DNA of 40,167 nucleotides from Phycisphaerales bacterium UBA1845. GTDB taxonomy: Bacteria; Planctomycetota; Phycisphaerae; UBA1845. Each line of letters opens with the position of its first letter. Position 1 is the stretch's first letter. The DNA is taken from the NCBI GenBank assembly GCA_002338715.1, contig DDIR01000025.1, forward strand, positions 1 to 40,167. The letters are read 5' to 3'. The translations under genes were made by a program, and so were the position numbers. The notes beneath the pieces are model-generated. The model did no database searches, was not told the DNA's origin, and saw nothing but the letters and a program-made list of their open reading frames with translations. Positions 7,728 through 18,531 of this stretch are shown here, in pieces.

Positions 7728-10700
7728 CTACCGACGTATAGGGGCCATATTCAACTGCTCTGACAAGTCTTGCTCATTTGTCGATTTCGACGGAACAGGG
7801 CAGGGATCGGGAATCGCGCGAGCGTCAGTCCCATTGGACGCACGCGTGAATGCAATGTCTGTTGCATTTACTCGACCATCGCCCGTGACGTCTGCCCGCA
7901 CGTGGAGCGGATTGGAAGGATCGATCAGGCTCGTACCGAGAGAAGCTCTGATGTTCCTGATGAACGCAAGATCGGTCGCATTTACTCGTCCGTCACCGGT
8001 TACATCTCCAACCAGCTTGATCAAATCGATTCTTGTCCCAACGGCAATCGTGTTCCCAGCAGAATCACGCACGCCATTTATCGAGATACAATATCGTGCC
8101 TTGTCGGGGAGCGGCGGCGAGAAAGTAATAATGCCAACGTCCTCTGTCCCTCCCACGGATGTGTCGGTCGTAAGGCCACCCAAATCGACGGGATCGTCAT
8201 TGATATCAAGTCCAACAACCGAAACGGCCGCAGGCGTAAACGATGCGACATCAAGTGCCGCACTGAATGAAACGTGCAGTTGCGAGATGCTGCCGGCTCT
8301 TGAATCAGTTGTTGTTTCATCCGAGATGACCGGGATTGCGAGTTCTCCTGGTCCGCCGTGATCAACAATTGAATCCCAGCCGCCAGCTACTGCCGCAGCC
8401 GCAATCTGGATCGGCAAGTCAATCAACACGCCCGAATTGTCTGTCGAGACTGTGTAATCGCCGTCAGATAAAGCGCTAGTACCCGGCACCGTGTATGTTC
8501 CGCGGCCAATGGCGTCGGTGAAGATCGTTGCATTTAGACTTTCAGGCCCCGAGATTGTGATGGGGATTTGAGCAAACGGGACTGACACGATTTCGAATGT
8601 GGGCGTTGGATCAGTTGTCAATCCATCGCCGAGAATGCCAGTGTCGCTCTCGATGGCCAATTCAAGCGTCGGGATGACGACGACCGTATTTGGAGCCGTG
8701 GCCAGATTCTCAACGTTGCCAGCCGAGTCGATCGCCTGACTTACGAAGCGGTAAACATTGCCAGCTTCACCTTCAAATATTGCGGCAGCTTCCTGCGTCG
8801 TCGGTACAAAAACTGCCGGGGGGCCGTTGTTCTCCGAAACAAACACCTGTACGCCCAGCAATCCCGACCCGGCCGGGTCAAAGCCGCTGAAACTCAGTGG
8901 AATTTCCGGATTGAGTGTTGCGGCTGGCAATGCCTCAAACATGCTGATCGGCGGATCAGCGTCGATGGTATTGAATACGGTGTTCGTGAGAATTGGCTCC
9001 TCGTTGTCAAAGATAATCTCCGCTTGTAGTTCAATGACATCGCCGGTCACCACCCCGGGAGCGGGCCGGAGCGAGAAGTCGATAAAGCCTTCACCAGACC
9101 CAGTTTCAGGATCGTTTGGCGGGAGGAATCCGTCGAATGCGTCTAAAGGCGGCTCGCCAGTCATAGTTTCAATGGCTTGAAGAACCCAGAACGCGATCGG
9201 TGGACTAAGAGTAGGATTTACTCCTCCAGCAATGTCTATTCGGAGCGGAGTACCCTGTGGACTTTCAGTAAAGACTGTATCTTGAACTGTAATTCGATTG
9301 TTGGGTACGTCGAGAATGAGATCACCAAATCCTATATTAGACAGTCGTACTCCACCTGTAGAAATAGTATTCGAAAGAGAAATCGTCATCGAAACCCTAG
9401 CTGCTGGAGCAGTGGCTATGGGTAAGTTTTCGAATAATGCGCGATATTCAAGCGCTTCGCTAGCACTAACCCATTTCTGATCCCTTGCCCCTTGCGGCCC
9501 AATCAATTCATTTGGATCGATTGCCTGAGGTGTAGGGCGGCATTTAGTAGCATCAGGAGGTATGCAGATCTCACGCACATCTGGTACATGCCCGATTGAA
9601 ATTATCATTGTTTCCGGAAAATGACCTGTAGGCGACGGAATTTCAATAAATAGTTCACGGAGATAAGTATCAAGATAACAAATCTCCATATCACATTGAG
9701 GCTCAGGAGGAAATGCGTCATAGCAGCCAACCACATTTAGTGGATCAACGACAGAACAAGGATCATTACAAAACTTCGAACAAATCTCTTGAATCAATTG
9801 CTCGACTGCGTCATCGACAGTTTCTAATGCGCCATCTATGACATCTGGAAGAATGCCTTCCGTCCGCAATCGCTTTCTTATAAGTTTTTTAATTTCATTA
9901 GCTAAGGTTGCAAGTCTAAACCCCGCCTCGCAGACCGATTGGCAACTGATGTCCAAAGAATGCGATATGTTAATGGTCTCACGGGAAGGGTTCGAGAGTT
10001 CTACAAACCCGCTCCGCAAGTACTCATCTTGTAGTTCTTGAATTACGAGAGCTTGTTCCTGCAGGACCAATTGGACTAGTGGGTCGACAGTTGAATCTGC
10101 AAGCAGCCCTTGGCGAATTGGTTCAACAATTCCCGGAAGCATGCTTTCGGAAAAACCGTGCGGACCTAGCAATTCTATTTGAGAAAATATTTGAACAGCA
10201 TCATACGGGTATCCGATCGGGATGTCTATATTAAATGGAATTATACGCACGAAACCGGGGGCTATATCGCGCTCAAGGACTTGTATAGTCAATGCGGTTT
10301 CGCTCGCTCTAAGAATTGCGTTTTCAGTGACATCGGTAGTGAGCAGTGTATCTGGAGTCGCGGCAATTCCAATCGAAAATCGACCAAAGTCCACATTTGT
10401 GTTCCCAAAAACGCGAAGTATCGCAGTTCCCCGCCCTTGAGTGCCGACTCGTATAGCCGGGCCATCAAGTATATCAAACTCATAAGCAGCGTTTATTGGA
10501 GGGACAATCTGGAGTCCAGTTAGCGTGTCAGTATTTTTCTCACTAATCGCGGTAAGCGTAGCCTCGCCGCTCGCGACATTTTCAAGATTGAAGGTCAGCA
10601 ATACTGTAGACGGCGAGACGAACTGCTGCTGGGCTTGGATTTGCTGGCCGTCTATAAGTGATTCTAGGAAGAATGCTGTTTCGGGAGTGAACTGCGCCCC

Positions 10701-13700
10701 ATGCACCATAGTAGTGACGCGGCCCTGGCCGAGAGTTGATAGTGAGACATTTGTGATTGAAAAGGGAAGCAAGTTGGCTACTAGTGCGCCGGTGTTGAGC
10801 GACGCTTGGCTTGTGCGAGCCAATATGTAATAGGTACTCGCAATCGTCGAAGGTATAATTATTTCTTGGTCTGACGCACCAGGGGACGTAAATAGCGCAT
10901 CAAAGTCACCAATAGTAGGAATATTGCCAGACTTAACATAGAGTTCGGTAAAGGCATTCGGGGCATCATGAGAATAGACAACTTGCACAGTTGCGCCCGC
11001 CGGTACTTTTAGTGCAAAGTAACGGTCGACACCTGCCGGAAAATCGCCAACAAATGGCGAGCCAAGAGTTAGTGTTGTGGCAGCGATTGAAGCAGGGTTT
11101 AATGAGGCCGCATCGTTATTTGCGTTGTTTGTTTCCGGGATCAAGTTTCTCGAATCAGCTCGGACGATGATGAAATACGTGCCGGGCCGGACTCCAGGCA
11201 CTGTTGCTGTGATCGAACCCGCAACCGAATCACCAGGCTCAAGTGGCGTGTTTGCCCTTGTGGTAACTTGGCCGATAAATGCGTCATCTACATCCCAAGT
11301 TGAGTCTTCTGAGAGGAAGACCGAATCTTCCCAGGATCCACTAACCGCAGAACTCGCATCCGGAGAATTGGTGGCCTCCCAGGTGAATGTTGCCTGTTCG
11401 CCCAGCATGGCCGTCGAGGGTACTTGAACATTGGTGACGATGAGATCGGCTGGTTCGGGAATCGTAACGTCGATGAGCGAGGAGCCAGCGATGATGTTGT
11501 CGCTTGGAGATCCGGATTCTTCGACCCTGTCTCCGATGTCGACCTGGACCAGAACAAAGAAGGGGCCAGAAATTCCTGAGGGCACACGAAGGCTAGCAGT
11601 TTGTTCGTATGTCTGTCCCACGTCCAAGGAGACGTTCCGCCCCAACGTGCCAAGTCGAACGTCGTTGCTGCTTAACAACTGGTCCCTGGAGAGCCAGACG
11701 GCATCGCTCCAGGTTGTTTCGCGTGTGGGGCCTTCGCCGTCATTGCGGACGGTCCAGGCGACATCGAGGATTTGGCCTGTTGCGACCTCAGAGTCTGACG
11801 TAACTGAGAGGGCAACGAGGTTTGGTGCGAGAAAAGGTCCGACGGAGAGCGTGCCTGAAGACACAGCAACATTGTCTGCGAGTTGATCGTTTTCAAAGAC
11901 AGCATCGTTCGAATCGGTCTTGAGGAAGTAGTAATAATCTCCCAAAGGGATGGATGGATCGATAGTTGCATTGATTGACACATCGTATGTGGCAGCGGGG
12001 GGAAGCACACCGTATCGGGTCTTCGATCCGAGAATGATATCGTCGGCGCTAAGCGTCTCATCGCTAGAAAGATAGATATTGTCAGTCCATTGGCTCGTCG
12101 AGGATTCCCCTGCACCCGCATTGGTCACGGACCAAGAGACCGAAATGGTGTCGCCGGACTGTGCCTCGGTGGGGCCATCTGGTGAACTGGCAACAAGATT
12201 GGCATTACTACCGACATTCGGCAGCTTGGCTGTGAACACGTTAGTGCTAGCAGTGTTGTTATTCTCGTTCTGTTCAAAGACGTTCGCCAGCGAGTCCGTG
12301 CGAATGCTGGCGATCAGATCGCCAGAAATGTTTATTGGAATCTGTACATTCGCAGTTCCATCGTAGGTTTCTGCCGGCTGAAGTGAGCCCAAGTGCGGAA
12401 CCGATGCTGATGCAAATACGAATTCAGGCAAATCTGCACGAGAGATGTCAACTCGGTCGAACCAAGTTGTTCGGTTCGTTTCGGTTGAACCGTCGTTTGC
12501 AACGGTCCATGAAATCTGGACTGATTGGCCCGCCTCTGCTTGGAGTGGGGCGATAGCATTGGATACGGTGAGATCCGCGGCCACGTTACTTAACTCTATG
12601 GGGATGACCGAAATGTTGGATTCGATTTCACTCGGACCTTCGAACACGGAGTCTGCACGGTCGGACACCAGGATTAATGAGTAAAAGCCGGACTGAGTCA
12701 ACGGCAGCGTGACGTTCGTCTGTCGCGAGTAGCCCGCGGATGGAGGGAGTACTCCGATTCTGTTGACACTGGCCAGCACTTCGTCAAAGTCGTCGGCAAT
12801 ATCATCACTAGAGAATAGGATGGTATCACTCCAGGAGTTGACTGGTGTGATTGCTTCTCCTTCATTTGTCACAGTCCAGGAAGCATCGATGTCTTGTCCA
12901 GGCGAGAATGCTCCGCTCGCGGGAGCTGTCAGCGTGGCTTGGAGATCAGCATATCGATCTTCAACAATTACATCTGCAGAAGACTGGATGACATTGTTTG
13001 ATTCCCCGGTTGTGCCCTCGAATAGCGAATCAGTGTCGTCAACCCTAACGAAAAGTGCGTACGCTCCCGGGACGAGGCTGTTGTCAAGTCTCACGGAGAT
13101 CTCTTGTGAATAGGGATCAATCCCCTCAGGACCAGCAGTGCGGCTTATCGTTGCAATTCGAATGTCGCTGCTGGCGTCAAAGATCGCGTCGTCGGATAGG
13201 TAAACTGCGTCTTCCCATGCAATTGACGTTTGACGAGGGGCACCGAAATTGACCGCTTCGTAAGTCAAATCGAGGACATGGCCCGGCAGCGCTTCCCCAG
13301 AATAGTTGACGCTGGTGGGAACAAGGTCAACGGGCGGCGTTTGCGTAATCTGGACCACAGAATCGCTGACGTTGACGTTATTTCCTTCAAATCCAAACTC
13401 ACTGATCACATCTGTCGAATCGGATTCCACTTTGACAAAAAAGTCGCCGCTTATAACAGCCGGCAGTAGCAGCGAATTAGTCATTGATATCGATTCGCCC
13501 GCAGCAAGCGGGGATCCAGAGCCTGAAGTCAGGGACCCGAGTTGAATATCGCCGGGTGAAACACTCAGATCCTGGTCCGTTGAAAGATAGACCCGAACGA
13601 ACCAGTTCCCAGAATCCGTCGTCCCGCCCGTACCTGGCAGACTCGTGCTGTTCAGTTCTGTCCAAGATACGGCGATCGGCTCACCTGAAAACGCAAGGGC

Positions 13701-16700
13701 TGGTCCTGACACCGAGGTGACCTGAAGGTCGGGTTGAGGCTCAAGCGCAACGGTGAACGGGCCTCCCGTTGTCGTGTTGTTTGACTCGCTGAACTCTTGG
13801 ACTTGGCCCCAATAATCCGTATGCGCAATAAGCCAGAATTCTCCAGGGCGGTCAGAAGGCAATTCGAATTCTATCGTCTGTCGGTAGCTTTGGCCTGTTG
13901 GAAGAAACAAGGGGTTTGGGGCGAAACCAACTCGAAGATCGCCGACATCTAATGTTGGATCATCAGAAAGGAATACACCGTCCATCCAGAATGGCACGTC
14001 CGTCGATCCGGTTCCATCGTTGAGTACATCGAACGTAACCTCTGTGAGAGACCCCGACAAGACGCCACTCGTTGGAGGCATTATCGAACTTACGACTAGA
14101 TCAGGTATGGGAACCTGTTCCAGTTCGATCGGTGCAACGCCAAGATTGTTCGCGTCGCCAAGTGGTTCTTCGATGTTGTCATTGCCGTCGACTGCCAACA
14201 AGAGAAACCTTTGACCCGTCTGTTCAGGAAGTGAAACGACAAAAAACTGATTGTAAGTGTCGCCCACACCAATTGTTCCAAGGAAGGTGAACTCATCAAG
14301 TAGAACATCGCCAGCGTCCAGTTGGCTATTTCCAGACAAATACACCTTGTCAACCCATTGTCCAGTTGCAATGTCCTGACCGTCGTTCTGAACAGTCCAT
14401 TCAAGCAGGATCTGTGTTCCAGTGATTGCTGAAGTCGGGGCAGAGAAAGATACCACAGTCAAGTCTGGTCTTGGCGGCTCAGTTATTGTGACTGCGGCAG
14501 GAACCGATTGGTTGTTCAATTCATTCGTTTCAATCACGTCGTCTTCAACATCTGAAACGACAAGGACGAAGTAGTCGCCCTCAAGCACTGAGCCATCGAA
14601 AGGAACGGCGAATTCAATGCTCTGTTGCATCTCGGTGTTGGGCGACAAGGATATATTTTCGTCGACCTCGGCAAGCTCAATATCGTCCGGGCTGAGCGTT
14701 TCATCAATTGACAGGAGCACCCGCTCAACCCAAGGGGCCTCTGCCTCCCCGTCGCCGTCGTTGCGGGTAATCCAATTGACAGTGAATAGCTCGCCTAACT
14801 CGGCAGTTTCAGGGGATTCAAGGTCGACCGTGATCAAATCTGGCCCGACGATCGTCAATTGGCGTCCAATGATTAAATTGTTGATTTCGTCCAATTCAAC
14901 AACGCTATTCGCTGCGTCGGCAACTGCCAGTAGAAAGCGCGTGCCAGCGCTATCACTCGGAATCGTCACGGTTGCCTCGCGTTCGACAATGCCGTCGGCG
15001 GAAATCTCTCCTTCAAACGCAAACAAGCCAAGAGATAAGTCATCGCCTAAGACTTCGTCCTCGGAGAGAAGAAGCTGATCGCCCCATGGACCAATTGCCG
15101 GTTCATTTCCGACATTGTGCAAATTCCACGTAACTTGCACCGGCTTGCCAATGGGCAACGTGGTTGGGATCACGATGTCTTCAATCAGAATGTCGGGAAG
15201 GACGTCGGGACACTCTACGTCGATCCCGTATGGGCCATCATCGCACCGAAACGTCAGGAAACCAGTTATCATCAAGATGTAAGTATCTCCGGGAATCAGA
15301 TTGTCGACAGTGATGTCGCCGAGAAGGCCAAGACCCTCATCGTCGCTGCATCCAACAATGGTCCATTGAGATTCGTCACATGGAGCGGCTTGGTTAACCT
15401 CGTAGAGCGTAAAGACCGAGTCGACTTCCGTTGAGTTCAAATCCGTGCGAATTCGTGCGGACGTTGCGATTGCAATGAACTCGAAGTACTCCGAACATGG
15501 GTTGGTTGTCGTAGAACAAGCGTGAATTGGGTCGTCAGTGCCACCAGTGGCATTGGCGAGATCGGCGTAAGTTGTCTGGTTGCATGGCAGCGGGATTCGA
15601 CCTTCGCACTCGTCATTTGTCGATGGTTGAGGGCAACTCACCGACGCACACGCGGTTCCGTCGCCTTGATATGTGCCGCCTTGGCAATCACATTCCGCCT
15701 GATTCGACACGTTATTGCACAAGCCGTTTACGTTGCAGCAAGCACCTTGAGGCGGTTCACTATCGCAATTCACCGAAATCGTGTGCCGTACGTCGAATAT
15801 TTCGTCTTCTGGAAGATCGTGCTCACCTGCATAGAAATCAACCAATATCAAGTACGTTTGACCGGGAACAAGCCCGTTGGCAATTATGCTCGGCGCCCCC
15901 CGTCCTTGAGGGTTGATGATATTGGGGCAGCCATCATCGTTGCAGGATAGCTCGGTTAATGATTCACAGTCGCTGTCGGCCGTGAAAATTGTCAGCACCG
16001 AATTCTGTTCCGAGTCGCCCGTGCAAAGTTCAATCTCAGCCGAGTCCGAACTGGCCGTGAATTCATGCCACACCGATTTGTCTTTTGGGAATGGGCCACC
16101 AGCGGCTATCTCGCAGCTGCTTGTAATCGGAAGGGATTCTGCATTAGCATCTTGCAACGTAAACGTCCGAGTCTCACCGCAGGCGATGGGCGTCGCATTG
16201 CCACAGTCGCTGGTATCCAGGTGGCAATCGTCTACCCGAAGTTGAGCAGGCTCGCTGAATTCTGTGCAATTCGGCCCGATGACCAAGACCCTGAGCGAGT
16301 AACCTGCCTCGTCGCCTTCGCTGACGGGGCTGATTGTCAACGTATTCGTGAACACACCTGAGACGTTTCCGCTGTTGAGCATCGGTACGCCGTTTTTGTG
16401 CCATTGAACGAAAAGCGATAGGCCAGCCGGCGGCGCTACGCTCGTCGTGAATACCGCTGCCTGGCCGGTGTCTACACAGGTATTCTGGGGTTGGATGGAA
16501 AAATCGGGGCCCACAATTTCCAGGGTGCTTGGAGTTGATTCTTCAAAATTTCCGCAACGGTCCCCGACGAAGCACGTATACCCGGGGGAGTTTGCTGCGT
16601 CGTCGAGACTTAGATTCGAAATTGATAGAAATGCAGAATCTGCACCAGTGATATCGCAGCTATTGTTAAGTGTCACCCCGTCCTTTTGCCATTCGTACGC

Positions 16701-18050
16701 CAGCCCCTCACCAGTCGCAGCCACGGCTAGAATTGTGGTTTCGCCCGTGCAAGCGAAATCAGATGCTATTGGCTGGGAAGTGATCGAAACGGGGGCAACA
16801 ACGCCGCAGTCACCGTTCACAACGTCCCATCCGATGGCATCTAGCACACTTAGATCGGAATCCATAAATTGGTCCGGAAACGTGGTTTCACCGTTGGCTC
16901 TATGGGAGGCCATTTCGCCAATCAATGGGGTTTGCTCTCCAAAATGATCGGCTTGATTGGGGACGCTATCTGACATTCGATATTCAACATGAATTAGATC
17001 GATATTGGCATCATCATTGGGCGTGTTTTGGTCGACTGTCCGTGGAGTTGTTTGAAAATCAGAAAACGTCTCTGGATTGTAGTTACCAGAACCATTGGTG
17101 CGCTGGAATCGAAAAATATCCATCGCGTCCATGCCTGTGGTTCCGAGTATCGCATTTCTGTCAACGGCCGACGTGAATCCCAGTGCGTGGCCGATCTCAT
17201 GTACTAGCACGTCTTGAAATGAGATTTGATTGGGAGCAATTCCATTCGAAGGATCAAGGTCATAGCTAATCTCTGAATTCATTGTGATCGATGAATTCCC
17301 TCCTCCTAATGTGCCAATCGTTGCCCGGAAATTATCCTTGGTAAAGTTGATCATTCTCTGATGAGTGACTGCCGTGGCGCCCCCATTGAATCGCACAGGA
17401 AGTGTGCTTCCTGAGGGGAGAAAACTCTGAATCACATCGTCGGCGTCCATGTCGGCGATCAGTCCGGTACGCGCACTCGTGTATGACGTAGATGTCGATA
17501 CATTCTGCGTAAACGCCAATCCGTCAAAAAACACCCAATTGAAATTAAGGACTACTTTTAAAGAGTCTGCGAACTGACTCTCCACAAACTGAGCGGAAGC
17601 TTCGATTGCGTCGAGCACATCGGCGGGCGGTGCCCCCGAAACGCTGAACACAATATTCAACCCAGTTCCTCGCTCGGTACCGCGATCATTTACAATAATT
17701 GAATTCCCCTGATTGCGAGCAAGATCTGCCTGACGTGCCGCGGCTTTCAAATCGGCGAGCGTTAGTCCAGAAGCGCGATCGAAGCAGGAGAAGCTCGTGG
17801 TGATACGTGTTGGCACCTGGACCTGCGAACCATCATAGTACAAGGTCGAGTTCGCCATCGGGCCCGCCTCAATGTACAAAGGATGGCCCCCATCCATTTC
17901 AAAGACGATGCTTCCCTGCAAAGAAGGTGCTGTGGCATTGTCTTGGTCGAAATTCTCCACTGCTTTCTGCTGCCCATTTGCCGACGTGACTGCAACGAGT
18001 GAATAGACAAGGATGAAACAGTCGAATGTAGTTCGGGCCGTGCGTCGCAT
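7728..18050 (-). CDS. Giant secreted metalloprotease-like protein with CARDB repeat array and dockerin-like C-terminus
   Basis: About 3,440 aa. The start at 18050 has GGGGA upstream and gives a signal peptide (FDCFILVYSLVAVTSANGQQ). Order: metalloprotease-like domain to about 415 with the zinc motif H284-E-I-G-H288-ALGF (family resembling NF038122); Ig-like modules to about 609; two pre-peptidase-like modules flanking a Cys-rich segment (about 765-815, starting GACCNVNGLC); eleven CARDB modules (about 952-2320); another pre-peptidase-like and an IPT-like module; a module with DPNELIGPQGARDQ and FENLPIATAPAARV motifs (about 2844-3034); Ig-like domains; and a dockerin-like pair (VTGDGRVNATD twice, about 3346-3400). 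An in-frame start at 18152 is possible but gives a poor leader. It is presumably extracellular, with protease activity predicted but the CARDB array as the bulk. No frameshift was seen across 10.3 kb. GC drops to about 43% near 9240-10260. Confidence 0.86.
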   Translation of the reverse strand: MRRTARTTFDCFILVYSLVAVTSANGQQKAVENFDQDNATAPSLQGSIVFEMDGGHPLYIEAGPMANSTLYYDGSQVQVPTRITTSFSCFDRASGLTLADLKAAARQADLARNQGNSIIVNDRGTERGTGLNIVFSVSGAPPADVLDAIEASAQFVESQFADSLKVVLNFNWVFFDGLAFTQNVSTSTSYTSARTGLIADMDADDVIQSFLPSGSTLPVRFNGGATAVTHQRMINFTKDNFRATIGTLGGGNSSITMNSEISYDLDPSNGIAPNQISFQDVLVHEIGHALGFTSAVDRNAILGTTGMDAMDIFRFQRTNGSGNYNPETFSDFQTTPRTVDQNTPNDDANIDLIHVEYRMSDSVPNQADHFGEQTPLIGEMASHRANGETTFPDQFMDSDLSVLDAIGWDVVNGDCGVVAPVSITSQPIASDFACTGETTILAVAATGEGLAYEWQKDGVTLNNSCDITGADSAFLSISNLSLDDAANSPGYTCFVGDRCGNFEESTPSTLEIVGPDFSIQPQNTCVDTGQAAVFTTSVAPPAGLSLFVQWHKNGVPMLNSGNVSGVFTNTLTISPVSEGDEAGYSLRVLVIGPNCTEFSEPAQLRVDDCHLDTSDCGNATPIACGETRTFTLQDANAESLPITSSCEIAAGGPFPKDKSVWHEFTASSDSAEIELCTGDSEQNSVLTIFTADSDCESLTELSCNDDGCPNIINPQGRGAPSIIANGLVPGQTYLILVDFYAGEHDLPEDEIFDVRHTISVNCDSEPPQGACCNVNGLCNNVSNQAECDCQGGTYQGDGTACASVSCPQPSTNDECEGRIPLPCNQTTYADLANATGGTDDPIHACSTTTNPCSEYFEFIAIATSARIRTDLNSTEVDSVFTLYEVNQAAPCDESQWTIVGCSDDEGLGLLGDITVDNLIPGDTYILMITGFLTFRCDDGPYGIDVECPDVLPDILIEDIVIPTTLPIGKPVQVTWNLHNVGNEPAIGPWGDQLLLSEDEVLGDDLSLGLFAFEGEISADGIVEREATVTIPSDSAGTRFLLAVADAANSVVELDEINNLIIGRQLTIVGPDLITVDLESPETAELGELFTVNWITRNDGDGEAEAPWVERVLLSIDETLSPDDIELAEVDENISLSPNTEMQQSIEFAVPFDGSVLEGDYFVLVVSDVEDDVIETNELNNQSVPAAVTITEPPRPDLTVVSFSAPTSAITGTQILLEWTVQNDGQDIATGQWVDKVYLSGNSQLDAGDVLLDEFTFLGTIGVGDTYNQFFVVSLPEQTGQRFLLLAVDGNDNIEEPLGDANNLGVAPIELEQVPIPDLVVSSIMPPTSGVLSGSLTEVTFDVLNDGTGSTDVPFWMDGVFLSDDPTLDVGDLRVGFAPNPLFLPTGQSYRQTIEFELPSDRPGEFWLIAHTDYWGQVQEFSESNNTTTGGPFTVALEPQPDLQVTSVSGPALAFSGEPIAVSWTELNSTSLPGTGGTTDSGNWFVRVYLSTDQDLSVSPGDIQLGSLTSGSGSPLAAGESISMTNSLLLPAVISGDFFVKVESDSTDVISEFGFEGNNVNVSDSVVQITQTPPVDLVPTSVNYSGEALPGHVLDLTYEAVNFGAPRQTSIAWEDAVYLSDDAIFDASSDIRIATISRTAGPEGIDPYSQEISVRLDNSLVPGAYALFVRVDDTDSLFEGTTGESNNVIQSSADVIVEDRYADLQATLTAPASGAFSPGQDIDASWTVTNEGEAITPVNSWSDTILFSSDDIADDFDEVLASVNRIGVLPPSAGYSRQTNVTLPLTQSGFYSLILVSDRADSVFEGPSEIESNISVIPIELSNVAADLTVSNAIAPLQAEAGQSVQISWTVANDGSTETNRTTWFDRVDISRADLPEFVFASASVPHLGSLQPAETYDGTANVQIPINISGDLIASIRTDSLANVFEQNENNNTASTNVFTAKLPNVGSNANLVASSPDGPTEAQSGDTISVSWSVTNAGAGESSTSQWTDNIYLSSDETLSADDIILGSKTRYGVLPPAATYDVSINATIDPSIPLGDYYYFLKTDSNDAVFENDQLADNVAVSSGTLSVGPFLAPNLVALSVTSDSEVATGQILDVAWTVRNDGEGPTRETTWSDAVWLSRDQLLSSNDVRLGTLGRNVSLDVGQTYEQTASLRVPSGISGPFFVLVQVDIGDRVEESGSPSDNIIAGSSLIDVTIPEPADLIVTNVQVPSTAMLGEQATFTWEATNSPDASSAVSGSWEDSVFLSEDSTWDVDDAFIGQVTTRANTPLEPGDSVAGSITATVPGVRPGTYFIIVRADSRNLIPETNNANNDAASLNPASIAATTLTLGSPFVGDFPAGVDRYFALKVPAGATVQVVYSHDAPNAFTELYVKSGNIPTIGDFDALFTSPGASDQEIIIPSTIASTYYILARTSQASLNTGALVANLLPFSITNVSLSTLGQGRVTTMVHGAQFTPETAFFLESLIDGQQIQAQQQFVSPSTVLLTFNLENVASGEATLTAISEKNTDTLTGLQIVPPINAAYEFDILDGPAIRVGTQGRGTAILRVFGNTNVDFGRFSIGIAATPDTLLTTDVTENAILRASETALTIQVLERDIAPGFVRIIPFNIDIPIGYPYDAVQIFSQIELLGPHGFSESMLPGIVEPIRQGLLADSTVDPLVQLVLQEQALVIQELQDEYLRSGFVELSNPSRETINISHSLDISCQSVCEAGFRLATLANEIKKLIRKRLRTEGILPDVIDGALETVDDAVEQLIQEICSKFCNDPCSVVDPLNVVGCYDAFPPEPQCDMEICYLDTYLRELFIEIPSPTGHFPETMIISIGHVPDVREICIPPDATKCRPTPQAIDPNELIGPQGARDQKWVSASEALEYRALFENLPIATAPAARVSMTISLSNTISTGGVRLSNIGFGDLILDVPNNRITVQDTVFTESPQGTPLRIDIAGGVNPTLSPPIAFWVLQAIETMTGEPPLDAFDGFLPPNDPETGSGEGFIDFSLRPAPGVVTGDVIELQAEIIFDNEEPILTNTVFNTIDADPPISMFEALPAATLNPEIPLSFSGFDPAGSGLLGVQVFVSENNGPPAVFVPTTQEAAAIFEGEAGNVYRFVSQAIDSAGNVENLATAPNTVVVIPTLELAIESDTGILGDGLTTDPTPTFEIVSVPFAQIPITISGPESLNATIFTDAIGRGTYTVPGTSALSDGDYTVSTDNSGVLIDLPIQIAAAAVAGGWDSIVDHGGPGELAIPVISDETTTDSRAGSISQLHVSFSAALDVASFTPAAVSVVGLDINDDPVDLGGLTTDTSVGGTEDVGIITFSPPLPDKARYCISINGVRDSAGNTIAVGTRIDLIKLVGDVTGDGRVNATDLAFIRNIRASLGTSLIDPSNPLHVRADVTGDGRVNATDIAFTRASNGTDARAIPDPCPVPSKSTNEQDLSEQLNMAPIRR
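11090..15197 (-). repeat. Array of eleven CARDB-type tandem protein repeats
   Basis: Within the giant gene, about eleven units of roughly 115-130 residues each follow the pattern 'DLxVxSVxxPxxAxxGxxxxVxWTVxNxGxxxxxxxWxDxVYLSxDxxL', ending 'xVDxxxxVxExxExNNxxxxxxxxV'. Unit starts include DILIEDIVIP, DLITVDLESP, DLTVVSFSAP, DLVVSSIMPP, DLQVTSVSGP, DLVPTSVNYS, DLQATLTAPA, DLTVSNAIAP, NLVASSPDGP, NLVALSVTSD and DLIVTNVQVP. CARDB modules are Ig-like beta-sandwiches thought to mediate adhesion. The repeats have diverged at DNA level and no near-identical copies were seen. Confidence 0.82.
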
Positions 18051-18531
18051 CGTATTCCCCTGTGGCCATAATTTACTCAGAATTGTCAGCCTCAATACTA
18101 GTGAACGGACAACAACGATACAACCCGATAGTAATCCAGCGAGCGGCAGCAACTTAGTTCACGAGCGCGAACTATTGTGGCAACAGATTTTTCATATTCG
18201 CATTAGACAGATGAGCGTCGCTTCGTTTCTCGGGCAACAAAACAGGGCGATCTCCAGTTCGTATCGATCAATTGCCGGATCAGAATGGGCTGCTTGAATA
18301 GATTTGACTCAAACGCCAATTCGTTCATTTGATCGACCGTTTTGTCTTCAATGCTCTCCGTCCATGTGCAATCAAAGGCAGGCCTGGCAAGACTTGCGGC
18401 GCGGTACCCACGAGATTCGATTCGTCTTGCAGTTCGGTAGTGATGAGCCAGCGATTTGTCCGAATTCTCCCTGAAACTGGACGATCCCGCGCTTGATCTC
18501 CGCTGTCCTGGCTTAAATGGTCGGTGGACGA
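18051..18531. other. Divergent intergenic region, no confident gene
   Basis: This gap separates the giant minus-strand gene (start 18050) from the defence operon. It is less GC-rich than the operon. A 112-codon minus-strand frame (18203-18541) is open, but I could not match it to a family and it lacks a ribosome site. A decayed gene is possible. The stretch should contain the giant gene's promoter (minus strand) but no convincing -35/-10 pair stood out. No tRNA or attachment-site-like repeat was found. Confidence 0.4.
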
